From assembly GCF_000710775.1 (NCBI RefSeq), contig NZ_JOJP01000001.1:1255825-1319824 (forward strand): 64,000 nucleotides of DNA. Direction: 5' to 3'. Numbering within the stretch: position 1 is the stretch's first letter; the number at the start of each line of letters is the position of its first letter. Under the pieces are notes generated by a model. The model was not told the DNA's origin, made no database searches, and saw only the letters and a list, made by a program, of their open reading frames with translations. Origin of the DNA: Endozoicomonas elysicola (GTDB lineage Bacteria > Pseudomonadota > Gammaproteobacteria > Pseudomonadales > Endozoicomonadaceae). The position numbers and the translations under genes were made by a program. Positions 28,409 through 35,784 of the stretch are shown here, one piece after another.

Positions 28409-29164
28409 ATGAAAAAACTAACGGGAAAGATTGCCCTGGTGACCGGAGGCGGTCAGGGCGTTGGTCAGGGTATAGCGCTTTCTCTGGCTAAGGAAGGGGC
28501 TGTTGTGGCGGTCGCTGGTAGAACGCTTGCAAAATGCGAAGCCACCTGTGAACAGATCCAGGAAGTGGGTGGTAAAGCCATTGCTATTGCGATGGATGTA
28601 AAAGATCCAGCATCTTTGACCACTGGTGTTGATCGTATTGTCAGTGAATTGGGTGGGCTGAATATTCTGGTCAATAATGCTCAGGAAATTGCGCTTGGCA
28701 CTCTGAATAAAATTACTGATGAAGCATTTGAAGCGGGCTGGCAGTCAGGACCATTGGCTACCCTGAGGCTCATGCGCCTCTGCTATCCGCACCTTAAAGG
28801 TGATGGTGTCATCATTAACCTGGCGTCCACTGCAGCCAAGCGTTGGGATATGTCTGGCTATGGGCCCTATGCGGCGGTAAAGGAAGCGATTCGTTCCCTG
28901 AGTCGTGCCGCAGCCTGTGAATGGGGGCCAGATAATATTCGCTGTAATGTGGTGTTGCCTCATGCCAAATCCCCAAGCCTTGAGTGGTGGATGAATGCGA
29001 ACCCTGAGGAGGCAGAGGCGTTTGTGAATGCCATTCCCATGCGCCGGGTCGGTGAGTGTGAAGACGATATTGGCAGGGTAGTGGCTAATCTCTGTTCTGA
29101 AGATATGCGTTATATCAATGGTCAAAGCATCGCTGTTGATGGTGGTCAGGCGTTTATGGGGTGA
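28409..29164 (+). CDS. Short-chain dehydrogenase/reductase (SDR)
   Basis: 251 residues with the classical SDR layout: cofactor motif TGGGQGVGQG at the N-terminus, NNAQ segment, catalytic serine region NLASTAA and the YxxxK pair in YGPYAAVKEA, ending with IAVDGGQAF. ATG at 28409 is chosen because the SDR fold begins there; the frame extends 53 codons upstream without family resemblance. Substrate unknown. Confidence 0.88.
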   Translation: MKKLTGKIALVTGGGQGVGQGIALSLAKEGAVVAVAGRTLAKCEATCEQIQEVGGKAIAIAMDVKDPASLTTGVDRIVSELGGLNILVNNAQEIALGTLNKITDEAFEAGWQSGPLATLRLMRLCYPHLKGDGVIINLASTAAKRWDMSGYGPYAAVKEAIRSLSRAAACEWGPDNIRCNVVLPHAKSPSLEWWMNANPEEAEAFVNAIPMRRVGECEDDIGRVVANLCSEDMRYINGQSIAVDGGQAFMG

Positions 29165-29230
29165 ATTACAAGACGCTGACTCTTTTTTGCAGTCTTGGAG
29201 ATAGTCGCTTTAAGCGTCAGAGCTCTGCAG

Positions 29231-29248
29231 GTCTCCCATCAGGGAGAC
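29231..29248. terminator. Short hairpin between convergent genes
   Basis: GTCTCCC-ATCA-GGGAGAC, a perfect 7-bp stem with no T run, between the SDR gene and the orphan minus-strand gene. Terminator role is tentative. Confidence 0.35.
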
Positions 29249-29263
29249 TCTGTTGGTTAAGTA

Positions 29264-30229
29264 TCAGTCATCATCACTGTCGCTGAATACGGGGGTATCT
29301 TCTGTAGACTCAATAACAACAACGCCGGAATGCACGGAGCTTCCAGTGCTCTCGACACTTGACTGGGGTTTCAGTCTGCCAAATAGCTGTGATTCTGATG
29401 TTGTCCCATCCAATAACTCACTGATAAAAGGAGGGTAGAATATTTGATGATCCTCCCTGTATGCCTTAAATAAATCAGGCATCTTCTCCCGGTAAAATGG
29501 ATAAATATTTGAATAACTTTCAGCTATCACTGTTGCCGAAAGTATTTCTTCTCTTAAAATATCAGTGATTGTTTTATCTTTTTCTTTTAAGAGTTTGTAG
29601 ATATTAAAAAATAGCTGTAAATGCAGTTGATCTATTTTCTCGAAGTCTTCTTTAAAGTGGTTGTGGCATCTATTGTTTTGGTCCAGACACCTTTCTTTAT
29701 ATCTGCAGTAAATCAATAATGTCGTTTTAATGAAACAGCTGAGTCTTTCAGGATTACCTGTCAGAGTAATCGGTGTATCGCGAAACTCCTCGAAATAACC
29801 TTTGACCCTGTCGACCAGGTGGGCTTTTAAACCGGTAAAACCAAAACCTCTAATACAACAGGCCTGGTATTTACTTCGATATTTTTCAGAAAGTTGTTCA
29901 TAGAGTTCTTTATAGTGACTGTATTTTGGATGAGTTGCCCCCTCTGATTCTGTTGATCCTGTCCGCCTTTGATGAATGTTAACTATGGGGATAGGGGCAT
30001 GCATTGGCGTTATTGATTTTTCTGTGTTGTTTCCAAATGTCAGGGTCTTTCCCTGAAATACTCTGCAGGTGGGTGGTGTTTCAGAACATAAGGCATCATG
30101 TGCTGGGCTTGGATACTCCTTTGCTGAGTGAAAAGACGGACTGCTTCGTTCTGGGCTACTGGGTACGGACATGTTAATAAACCTGTTCATTAGCAAAAGG
30201 CTCAGGACTACTTCAAGTGTTGGCCCCAT
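29264..30229 (-). CDS. Hypothetical protein with disordered N-terminus
   Basis: 321 residues if GTG/ATG at 30229 is used; starts at the methionines 15 or 20 codons later are equally possible. The first ~100 residues are rich in S/P/T and look disordered, the middle (about 105-280) is helical with many K/E/Y/F residues, and the end is acidic (FSDSDDD). There is no signal peptide or TM segment. No family recognised. The architecture resembles orphan proteins of host-associated marine gammaproteobacteria, possibly secreted effectors, but nothing here proves that. Confidence 0.6.
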   Translation of the reverse strand: MGPTLEVVLSLLLMNRFINMSVPSSPERSSPSFHSAKEYPSPAHDALCSETPPTCRVFQGKTLTFGNNTEKSITPMHAPIPIVNIHQRRTGSTESEGATHPKYSHYKELYEQLSEKYRSKYQACCIRGFGFTGLKAHLVDRVKGYFEEFRDTPITLTGNPERLSCFIKTTLLIYCRYKERCLDQNNRCHNHFKEDFEKIDQLHLQLFFNIYKLLKEKDKTITDILREEILSATVIAESYSNIYPFYREKMPDLFKAYREDHQIFYPPFISELLDGTTSESQLFGRLKPQSSVESTGSSVHSGVVVIESTEDTPVFSDSDDD

Positions 30230-30476
30230 GAAATATTGAGCTATACCGCAGTCATTAAAAAAGCGCAGTATTGATGTTATTAAATCGACGCTCGGTGTTT
30301 TCCTCTTAGTCAGAAGGTTAGTTGTGCAGCTTCATTTTGGCGAGCTGGAGCTGGAGGATATTGAGTGTATCAATGTCTATTGATGCTGAATAAATACAGC
30401 TGAGAAGTCATAGTGGCATATTTCACTTATGATAGTGATCCCGGTTTAAGTTGATCATTTTTCAAGAGAGTAAACC

Positions 30477-30875
30477 ATGCCATTCAGTTTGGAGATGAAG
30501 GTTCGCGACTATGAGTGCGACCTGCAGGGAATCGTAAATAACAGTGTCTACTTCAACTATCTTGAACATGCACGCCATGAGTTTCTGCACGCCAATAACA
30601 TCGACTTTGCGAAGCTGGCAGCAGAAAAAATTAATTTAGTCGTGCTGAGGAGCGAGATGGATTACAAAATGTCGCTGGTGCCAGGGGATGAGTTTTATGT
30701 GGAAGTGGAACCGGTTCGGCTCTCCAGACTGAAATTTGGATTCAAGCAGAAAATCTTCCGTAAACGGGATAACAAGTTGGCCATTGATGCATTGGTGGTA
30801 GGGACTTCGTTGAATGCTAAAGGCCGGCCTTTTGTATCGGAAGATATTGATCGGGTGTTTCCGTTTATCGACTGA
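30477..30875 (+). CDS. Acyl-CoA thioesterase, 4HBT/YbgC-like
   Basis: 132-residue hotdog-fold thioesterase. The catalytic loop is visible as [26 protein letters not shown], matching the D-x-x-G-(I/V)-V pattern of the 4-hydroxybenzoyl-CoA thioesterase group. It should hydrolyse an acyl-CoA; chain preference is unknown. A bidirectional terminator separates it from the DoxX gene. Confidence 0.85.
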   Translation: MPFSLEMKVRDYECDLQGIVNNSVYFNYLEHARHEFLHANNIDFAKLAAEKINLVVLRSEMDYKMSLVPGDEFYVEVEPVRLSRLKFGFKQKIFRKRDNKLAIDALVVGTSLNAKGRPFVSEDIDRVFPFID

Positions 30876-30891
30876 GAGTAAATGCAAAAAT

Positions 30892-30924
30892 AAAGAAACG
30901 TCAGAATTCATCTGACGTTTCTTT
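30892..30924. terminator. Bidirectional intrinsic terminator
   Basis: AAAGAAACGTCAGA pairs with TCTGACGTTTCTTT around a five-base loop, serving the thioesterase gene (+) and the DoxX gene (-). Confidence 0.85.
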
Positions 30925-30930
30925 GTCCAT

Positions 30931-31524
30931 TTATTTTTTCAACAGCTTTCTTCCCACAAAGTAATCCACGCTGACATAGCGTCCTGCACCCTGGAAAAAG
31001 AGCACCAGCAACATAACCAGATAGGTTGCAGCAAACTCAATACCATTGTTCAGAATCACCGGCTTACCAAACTCGGTAATGTAGTTGTAGCGGCCAGGAT
31101 GGTTCAACTTCAGCCAGCCCAGAAAACCATTCAGTCGTTTTGCTGCTTCCGCAGCATTTTCATTGGGTGCAAAGCTGCCTGGATCAGCAATAGCCTGCCA
31201 CCCGTGGGGCCAGTGCACGGCAAAAATAGCAACCAGCATAGTGATGATCAGCGGAACAGAGATCAATCGAATACCCAGGCCTGCGACCAGTAAAACCGCA
31301 CCAATAATCTCTGTCCAGGTTGCCAGGGCGGCCATCAGCCAGGGTAAGGGCAGGGCAAGCCCATGTTCAAACCACATCACAATATCTTCAAAATGCGCCA
31401 GCTTATTGGTGCCGGCAATCCAGAAAATGGGGGCAAGGTATAGGCGAAGGGCCAGCAGGGGTAGTCCATCAGCGTGATGGAGGCAGTCCACTGTTTTTTG
31501 GTAGAGTGACGGGATCGTATTCAT
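30931..31524 (-). CDS. DoxX family membrane protein (bufferin locus, GigP/BufD-type)
   Basis: 197 residues with four TM segments and the DoxX core (LRLYLAPIFWIAGTNKLAHFEDIVMWFEHGLALP). DoxX proteins commonly accompany the DUF692/DUF2063/bufferin genes found at 33552-35504 (for example the gold/copper-induced gig operon). Here it is separate but shares with bufA the promoter motif TGTAAC-N16-CGTTG, which ties it to the same ECF regulon. Its exact biochemical role is unknown; electron transfer or quinone-linked redox support has been proposed for relatives. Confidence 0.82.
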   Translation of the reverse strand: MNTIPSLYQKTVDCLHHADGLPLLALRLYLAPIFWIAGTNKLAHFEDIVMWFEHGLALPLPWLMAALATWTEIIGAVLLVAGLGIRLISVPLIITMLVAIFAVHWPHGWQAIADPGSFAPNENAAEAAKRLNGFLGWLKLNHPGRYNYITEFGKPVILNNGIEFAATYLVMLLVLFFQGAGRYVSVDYFVGRKLLKK

Positions 31525-31564
31525 GGCTGACTCCCTGAATCTTGTTTTTATTGGGTTATTAACT

Positions 31565-31591
31565 CAACGTATGAGTGGGATGGTTGTTACA
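31565..31591 (-). promoter_or_regulatory. Putative ECF sigma promoter of the DoxX gene
   Basis: Minus strand: -35 TGTAAC (31591-31586), 16-bp spacer, -10 CGTTG (31569-31565). The same motif with identical spacing lies upstream of bufA at 35557-35583, and an ECF sigma gene is divergent from it. Confidence 0.65.
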
Positions 31592-31631
31592 GCATGAAGG
31601 TCATTTTTTTCATTCCCGGGTTTGTAACGGT

Positions 31632-32228
31632 ATGGACGATGAAGCGTTATTAATAAAACAGGCACAAAATGGTGATCAGCAGGCGTTTACGGTGTTGGTG
31701 CGGCATTATTACCGCCTGATGAGCTTTGTTGCCCTGCCCATTGTGGGTGAAAGCGATGCCGATGAAATTGTTCAGGAAGCCTGGTTGACGGTGCATCAGA
31801 AGCTGCCGGAATGGGAGCCCAGAGGCAGCTTTAAAGGGTGGTTGCTGACCATTACTGCCAATGAAGCCCGTTCCCGGTATCGCAAACAGAAGCGGGAGTT
31901 TCTGTCAGATGCTCCGGAAGAGGAACCTATGGCTCACCGCTTTAAGGCCAACGGCCATTGGCAGCAGCCTCCGTCTAACTGGGACCTGGGAGGGCCAGAG
32001 GCATTATTGGACAAACGTGAACTGATGGACTGCCTGAACCATAAGATCACCGCGTTGCCAGAAAAACAGCGTCTGGTGTTTGGCTTGAAAGATCTCAGCC
32101 AGATGTCACTGGAAGAGATCGCTGGCTTTATTGATGAGTCGGCGGCGAATGTCAGGGTTCTGCTGCATCGGGCACGAGCCAAGTTGTATTCCGGTATTGA
32201 ACATTTTCAGGAGACAGGCATATGTTGA
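31632..32228 (+). CDS. ECF-type RNA polymerase sigma factor
   Basis: 198 residues with region 2 (FTVLVRHYYRLMSFVALPIVGESDADEIVQEAWLTVHQKLPEWEPRGSFKGWLLTITANEARSRYRKQKRE) and region 4 (LPEKQRLVFGLKDLSQMSLEEIAGFIDESAANVRVLLHRARAKL). It overlaps the zinc anti-sigma gene by seven bases. It probably directs transcription of the divergent DoxX gene and of bufABC, both of which carry a common promoter motif. ATG at 31632 gives the normal ECF start; the frame is open 19 codons further upstream. Confidence 0.88.
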   Translation: MDDEALLIKQAQNGDQQAFTVLVRHYYRLMSFVALPIVGESDADEIVQEAWLTVHQKLPEWEPRGSFKGWLLTITANEARSRYRKQKREFLSDAPEEEPMAHRFKANGHWQQPPSNWDLGGPEALLDKRELMDCLNHKITALPEKQRLVFGLKDLSQMSLEEIAGFIDESAANVRVLLHRARAKLYSGIEHFQETGIC

Positions 32229-32455
32229 AATGTCGGGATATTGAGCGCATGGCGGGTCAGCTTCAGGATGATGAGCTGAACTGGCGACAGCGCTTTAGTA
32301 TGCGGATGCATCTGATGATGTGCCATCATTGTCGCCGTTTTGTCAGGCAGTTTGCTGCCATAAAAAAACTGGCCGAGCGCTCTGTCAGTGAGCAGGCTTC
32401 TGATGATGAAGTACAGTCAGTGATGGATAAAATCAACGATCCGCAGAAGGGTTAG
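32222..32455 (+). CDS. Zinc-finger anti-sigma factor
   Basis: 77-residue soluble ZAS-type anti-sigma. The signature H-x3-C-x2-C is at H30, C34, C37 (MHLMMCHHCRRF), with a further cysteine near the N-terminus. No TM segment, so it likely senses a cytoplasmic metal or redox signal and releases the overlapping ECF sigma factor. Confidence 0.85.
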   Translation: MLKCRDIERMAGQLQDDELNWRQRFSMRMHLMMCHHCRRFVRQFAAIKKLAERSVSEQASDDEVQSVMDKINDPQKG

Positions 32456-32466
32456 AATAACCCTTC
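32446..32466. terminator. Hairpin between convergent anti-sigma and Ntn-hydrolase genes
   Basis: GAAGGGTTA / TAACCCTTC perfect 9-bp stem overlapping the anti-sigma stop codon. There is no T run, so it is weak. Confidence 0.4.
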
Positions 32467-32472
32467 GTTATG

Positions 32473-33471
32473 TTAAAGCGTATAACTCTCAAAATTGATC
32501 ATTGGATTAAAACCTTCTCTTAACTGCATCTGCCGTCTACCCAGATCCATCATTAGCGTAACCAGCGTACCGCCATTGCCAGTCAGCTCATGATAGCTGT
32601 AGGGCCTCAGTATTGGATAAGGTTGCTCATTGTTATCCAGAAGCAGCTGTATGGCTTTCAGGCTTAACTCCGGATTTTTTTGATGATTTTCCTGCAGTTT
32701 TTTCAGGCGGGTTTCTGTGCAGGTTCGGGTGGTTGTGGGTAGCGCCTGCCCTGGTTGCAGATAGTGGTTGGTATGGAAATAGGTGGTCTGCTCTGTTGAC
32801 TGAAACCAGGGTTGATCCGGCGCCAGCTCCACGGCAATCGTCGTTTTTTTGTCGGCCACCATCACATGGCTGGCCTTGCCTGCACCATGTATTTTGATCA
32901 TTGCTTTGGCCTCCTGCAGAGTCTGGCACTCAAGCAGCGCCCTGAGCAGGAAGTGTACGGGCAGACCGGTCAGCTTCTGGTTAGCGGGCAGAATATTCAG
33001 GCAGACGCCAAGGCCAGCAGAGTTCATACCAATTTTGGCCAGCATACCCGGTTCGGTCATGGTTAATAGGCGATGGCCCGATTCCAGCTCAATGTCTACC
33101 AGCGCCAGTTGACCTTCCAGAGCCTGAGCCCAGTCCCAGTTTTGACCTATTAAGCCCTGTTGGGGAAAGGCAATGGATGAACATTCCGTGGGAACGGGCG
33201 ATGACATCAATTCACTGCGGGCGTTAATACAGTAGATCCAGAATGGCTCAACACCAGATGCTTTGGCAATGGCATCCATTTCAACCTGATACTCTGGTCT
33301 GAAAGCGATCAGCTGCTGCATCAGCAGATCTACATGACTCTGCAGCTTTGCCCTGTCCGCCAGGAAGCGGGAGCGGTAATAGTCCAGAACGGTGTGGATT
33401 TCTTCACGCATCAGCTCGCCATGAAGGTGTCCACGGTCTTTGGCTGATCCTTTCAGCAGCAGCTTTTTCAT
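32473..33471 (-). CDS. C45 family autoproteolytic acyltransferase/hydrolase (AAT-like)
   Basis: 332-residue Ntn-hydrolase-fold protein related to acyl-CoA:6-aminopenicillanate acyltransferase. The expected self-cleavage point and nucleophile is C97 (TECSSIAFPQQGLIGQNWDW), preceded by a helical N-terminal segment containing RGHLHGELMREEI. Members cleave amide bonds or transfer acyl groups; the substrate here is unknown. It points the same way as bufC and lies 80 bp downstream of it, so it may be co-transcribed with the bufferin genes, an uncommon association. Confidence 0.75.
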   Translation of the reverse strand: MKKLLLKGSAKDRGHLHGELMREEIHTVLDYYRSRFLADRAKLQSHVDLLMQQLIAFRPEYQVEMDAIAKASGVEPFWIYCINARSELMSSPVPTECSSIAFPQQGLIGQNWDWAQALEGQLALVDIELESGHRLLTMTEPGMLAKIGMNSAGLGVCLNILPANQKLTGLPVHFLLRALLECQTLQEAKAMIKIHGAGKASHVMVADKKTTIAVELAPDQPWFQSTEQTTYFHTNHYLQPGQALPTTTRTCTETRLKKLQENHQKNPELSLKAIQLLLDNNEQPYPILRPYSYHELTGNGGTLVTLMMDLGRRQMQLREGFNPMINFESYTL

Positions 33472-33551
33472 TGGTGGTAATCCAGCGCTCAGTGACTCCT
33501 TATTATTGCTCTGTTAGCAATGGCTTTGACAAGAGCTTTTACCAGATATCT

Positions 33552-34310
33552 TTAAGGGCTATGCCCCAGAATCAAACCCAGTTGATAATAGTTTACCAGT
33601 GCCTGTTCGGCATAAGGTTTAACTCGAGCCTGCTCTGTCGTCGTCAGGTGCTCCAGGGTCTGGTTGATAAGCATCTTCTGGTTAGCTGGTCGGTCAAGAT
33701 CGCAAGCCGCTTGAAACAGCTGCCAGGCCAGCGCATCCACGGAAAGAAAGCGAGTCTCGTTTTCCTGTCGGTAAATAATCAGAAGCGTTGGTTGTTCGGG
33801 AATAGTCTCTGGCTGAAAGTCCTGGCTGATTTTATGGACGGGGTATTGATAGGCTGCGGCCACAGCATTCACTGACCAGATAAGTTCATCTTCACATTCT
33901 GAAAAATAGTTGATCAGCATTGCTGGTGGTTCGTCCTGCTCGTTACCCAGCAAGACGGTTTCGAGCCATTCGTAATGTGCCAGTTCCTGAAGGAAGGGTG
34001 GCAGAGTCCGGTCTTCATCGGTCACTGGTCTTGTATTAAGCCAGGCCAGAAATTCAGCCGAGATATCGATAAAGTAGGGAGAACCTGCGTGATGCCCAGC
34101 AATAAAGCGATCAATCAGACTACTGAACTGTGCCTCGGATAATATCTTCTTCAGCACAGGGTAGCCCTGGCTGACAAAGTTAAAAATATTATTTCGGATT
34201 AACCTTGAATAGACGGCAAAGCCTTCAGGCTTGATCTGGTCGAAAGGATTATCTGCCTGATGACGTATAGCCTCAGTGAACTGTTGCTGAACCTTTTGAA
34301 AATCATCCAC
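33552..34310 (-). CDS. bufC: DUF2063 family protein, bufferin maturation partner BufC
   Basis: 252 residues. The N-terminal domain fits the DUF2063/putative DNA-binding domain family (QQQFTEAIRHQADNPFDQIKPEGFAVYSRLIRNNIFNFVSQGYPVLKKIL), which pairs with DUF692 enzymes and corresponds to MbnC/BufC; the C-terminal domain carries a helical acidic region. It overlaps the bufB stop by eight bases. In known systems the B and C proteins form a complex that modifies cysteines of the precursor peptide to thiooxazole-type groups. Confidence 0.85.
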   Translation of the reverse strand: MDDFQKVQQQFTEAIRHQADNPFDQIKPEGFAVYSRLIRNNIFNFVSQGYPVLKKILSEAQFSSLIDRFIAGHHAGSPYFIDISAEFLAWLNTRPVTDEDRTLPPFLQELAHYEWLETVLLGNEQDEPPAMLINYFSECEDELIWSVNAVAAAYQYPVHKISQDFQPETIPEQPTLLIIYRQENETRFLSVDALAWQLFQAACDLDRPANQKMLINQTLEHLTTTEQARVKPYAEQALVNYYQLGLILGHSP

Positions 34311-35154
34311 AGGCGTACTCCTTCTGCTGATTCATCTCAGCCTGCTGTATACGATGAATGGTGGTCAGCTCTTCGACCAGTTCCTCCAACGGGGGAATAT
34401 TAAAATCCCGTTCCAGCAGGGTCGGGAAGACTCCGTGGTGCTTATAGGCTTTGTGGAGCAGCTGCCAGACATCATCCCGCACCGGTGCTCCGTGACTGTC
34501 GATAATCAGATCTGGCTGTTCGACAAAATGACCGGCAATATGGCCATAGCTGATGCGCTTCGAGGGTAGCTGCCTCAGAAACGTATCCGCGTCATAACCA
34601 TGATTGATGCTGTTCACAAAGATATTGTTGATATCCAGCAGCAGCTCACAATCTGCCAGTTCCAGAATCGTGTTAATAAACTCAATTTCTGGCATCTGCT
34701 GCCCGGGAGCACAGTAGTAAGAGACATTCTCCACCGCAATAGGCTCCCCCAGAAAGTCCTGAGTCTGCTTAATGCGGTCTGCAACATAATGTGCTGCGGC
34801 TTTGGTAAACGGGATGGGCATCAGGTCATAAAGGTGCCCCTGGTCAGAGCAGTAACTGAGGTGCTCGGTATAACGCACCACACGGTGCTCTTGAAGAAAT
34901 GTTTTGATCTCTTTCAGCAGGTTCATGTCCAGAGGTGTTGGTCCGCCCAGTGACAGAGAGAGACCATGACAGACCAGTGGCGTCTGTTCCAGGATTTGTT
35001 CCAGCAGCTGGCGCCTCTGCTTTGGGGCTTTAATCCAGTTTTCCGGAGCCACCTCCAGAAACTGAACGGTGGATGGCACCTCTCTGGCCATAGCCTGAAG
35101 GTGCTCCCGGCGCAGGCCAAGGCCTGCACCGCAGAGTGAGTGAAGAGGCTTCAT
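34303..35154 (-). CDS. bufB: DUF692 multinuclear iron oxidase, bufferin maturation enzyme BufB
   Basis: 283-residue TIM-barrel protein of the DUF692/MbnB family. Several conserved metal-ligand motifs are visible: CHGLSLSLGG, TEHLSYC, ENVSYY, DINNIFVNSINHG, YGHIAGH, DSHGAPV and LERDFNIPPLEEL. The ATG at 35154 overlaps the stop of bufA (TGATG), so translation is coupled to the precursor peptide. The frame extends ten codons upstream but that part lies inside bufA. Confidence 0.9.
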   Translation of the reverse strand: MKPLHSLCGAGLGLRREHLQAMAREVPSTVQFLEVAPENWIKAPKQRRQLLEQILEQTPLVCHGLSLSLGGPTPLDMNLLKEIKTFLQEHRVVRYTEHLSYCSDQGHLYDLMPIPFTKAAAHYVADRIKQTQDFLGEPIAVENVSYYCAPGQQMPEIEFINTILELADCELLLDINNIFVNSINHGYDADTFLRQLPSKRISYGHIAGHFVEQPDLIIDSHGAPVRDDVWQLLHKAYKHHGVFPTLLERDFNIPPLEELVEELTTIHRIQQAEMNQQKEYACG

Positions 35155-35504
35155 CAGGCGGCTCCGCACTTGCCTTCGCCACATTTGCCTTCTTCATCCT
35201 TGCTGGCCGATTCGCCACATTTGCCCTCACCGCACTTGCCTTCGTCCACTTTGGTCGCATTGTCGCCACCGCATTTCCCTTCGCCACACTTGCCTTCTTC
35301 TGTTTTAGCAGAGGTTGATGAGGCACCGCATTTGCCTTCCCCGCACTTGCCCTCTTCGAGCGTTCTCTCCGCCAGAACAACACCTTCATAGCCCTGATTC
35401 AGCGCTGTGATTGAGCCTGTCATATCAGCGCTGACGGTGATTGATGCGGCGGATACGAGAGTGGCTGCAACCAGTGTGGTCAGTTTATTGGTTCTTGTAG
35501 TCAT
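35154..35504 (-). CDS. bufA: Bufferin-type precursor peptide with four EGKCGEGKCG repeats
   Basis: 116 residues with a signal peptide (cleavage near residue 26, VSA|DM). The mature part holds four copies of EGKCGEGKCG, eight cysteines in all, separated by short acidic/serine linkers. EGKCGEGKCG is the hallmark of type 1 bufferins, ribosomally made peptides whose cysteines are modified by BufB-BufC and that bind copper in the periplasm. RBS AGGAG precedes the ATG. An ECF-type promoter lies about 55 bp upstream. Having four tandem motifs is more than the one or two I associate with typical members. Confidence 0.9.
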   Translation of the reverse strand: MTTRTNKLTTLVAATLVSAASITVSADMTGSITALNQGYEGVVLAERTLEEGKCGEGKCGASSTSAKTEEGKCGEGKCGGDNATKVDEGKCGEGKCGESASKDEEGKCGEGKCGAA

Positions 35505-35556
35505 TGGTGACGCTCCTGTCGTTTTTATCAGGCCGCAAATCGCGGACTTATCAATA

Positions 35557-35583
35557 CAACGTGGGAGTCGGAGAGATGTTACA
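35557..35583 (-). promoter_or_regulatory. Putative ECF sigma promoter of bufABC
   Basis: Minus strand: TGTAAC (35583-35578), 16-bp spacer, CGTTG (35561-35557), the same motif and spacing as at 31565-31591. Confidence 0.65.
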
Positions 35584-35784
35584 AAAAAAGTTAAAAAAGT
35601 TTGAGGTAGTGGTTTAGTACTATCAGTTCAACCCAGTTCTTGTGGGTAAAGAGATGCTTTGTTCATTATTTCTTCAGGAAGGCTCAAAAACTGGTCTTAT
35701 GGTTGTTTAATCTTGCTGTCATTGAACTGTTTTCCAAGAACGATTTCTAAATAAAGAGAATTATAACGTTAACAGGTCTGACAA

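Noticed and set aside
31622-31648. A third TGTAAC-N16-CGTTA match near the ECF sigma gene
   Set aside because: It overlaps the sigma start codon, so a transcript from it would begin inside the gene; probably chance or a non-functional match.
35160-35360. Tandem DNA repeats resembling a CRISPR or microsatellite array
   Set aside because: They are explained by the EGKCGEGKCG codons of bufA; spacer lengths and sequences are not CRISPR-like. No CRISPR array seen in the window.
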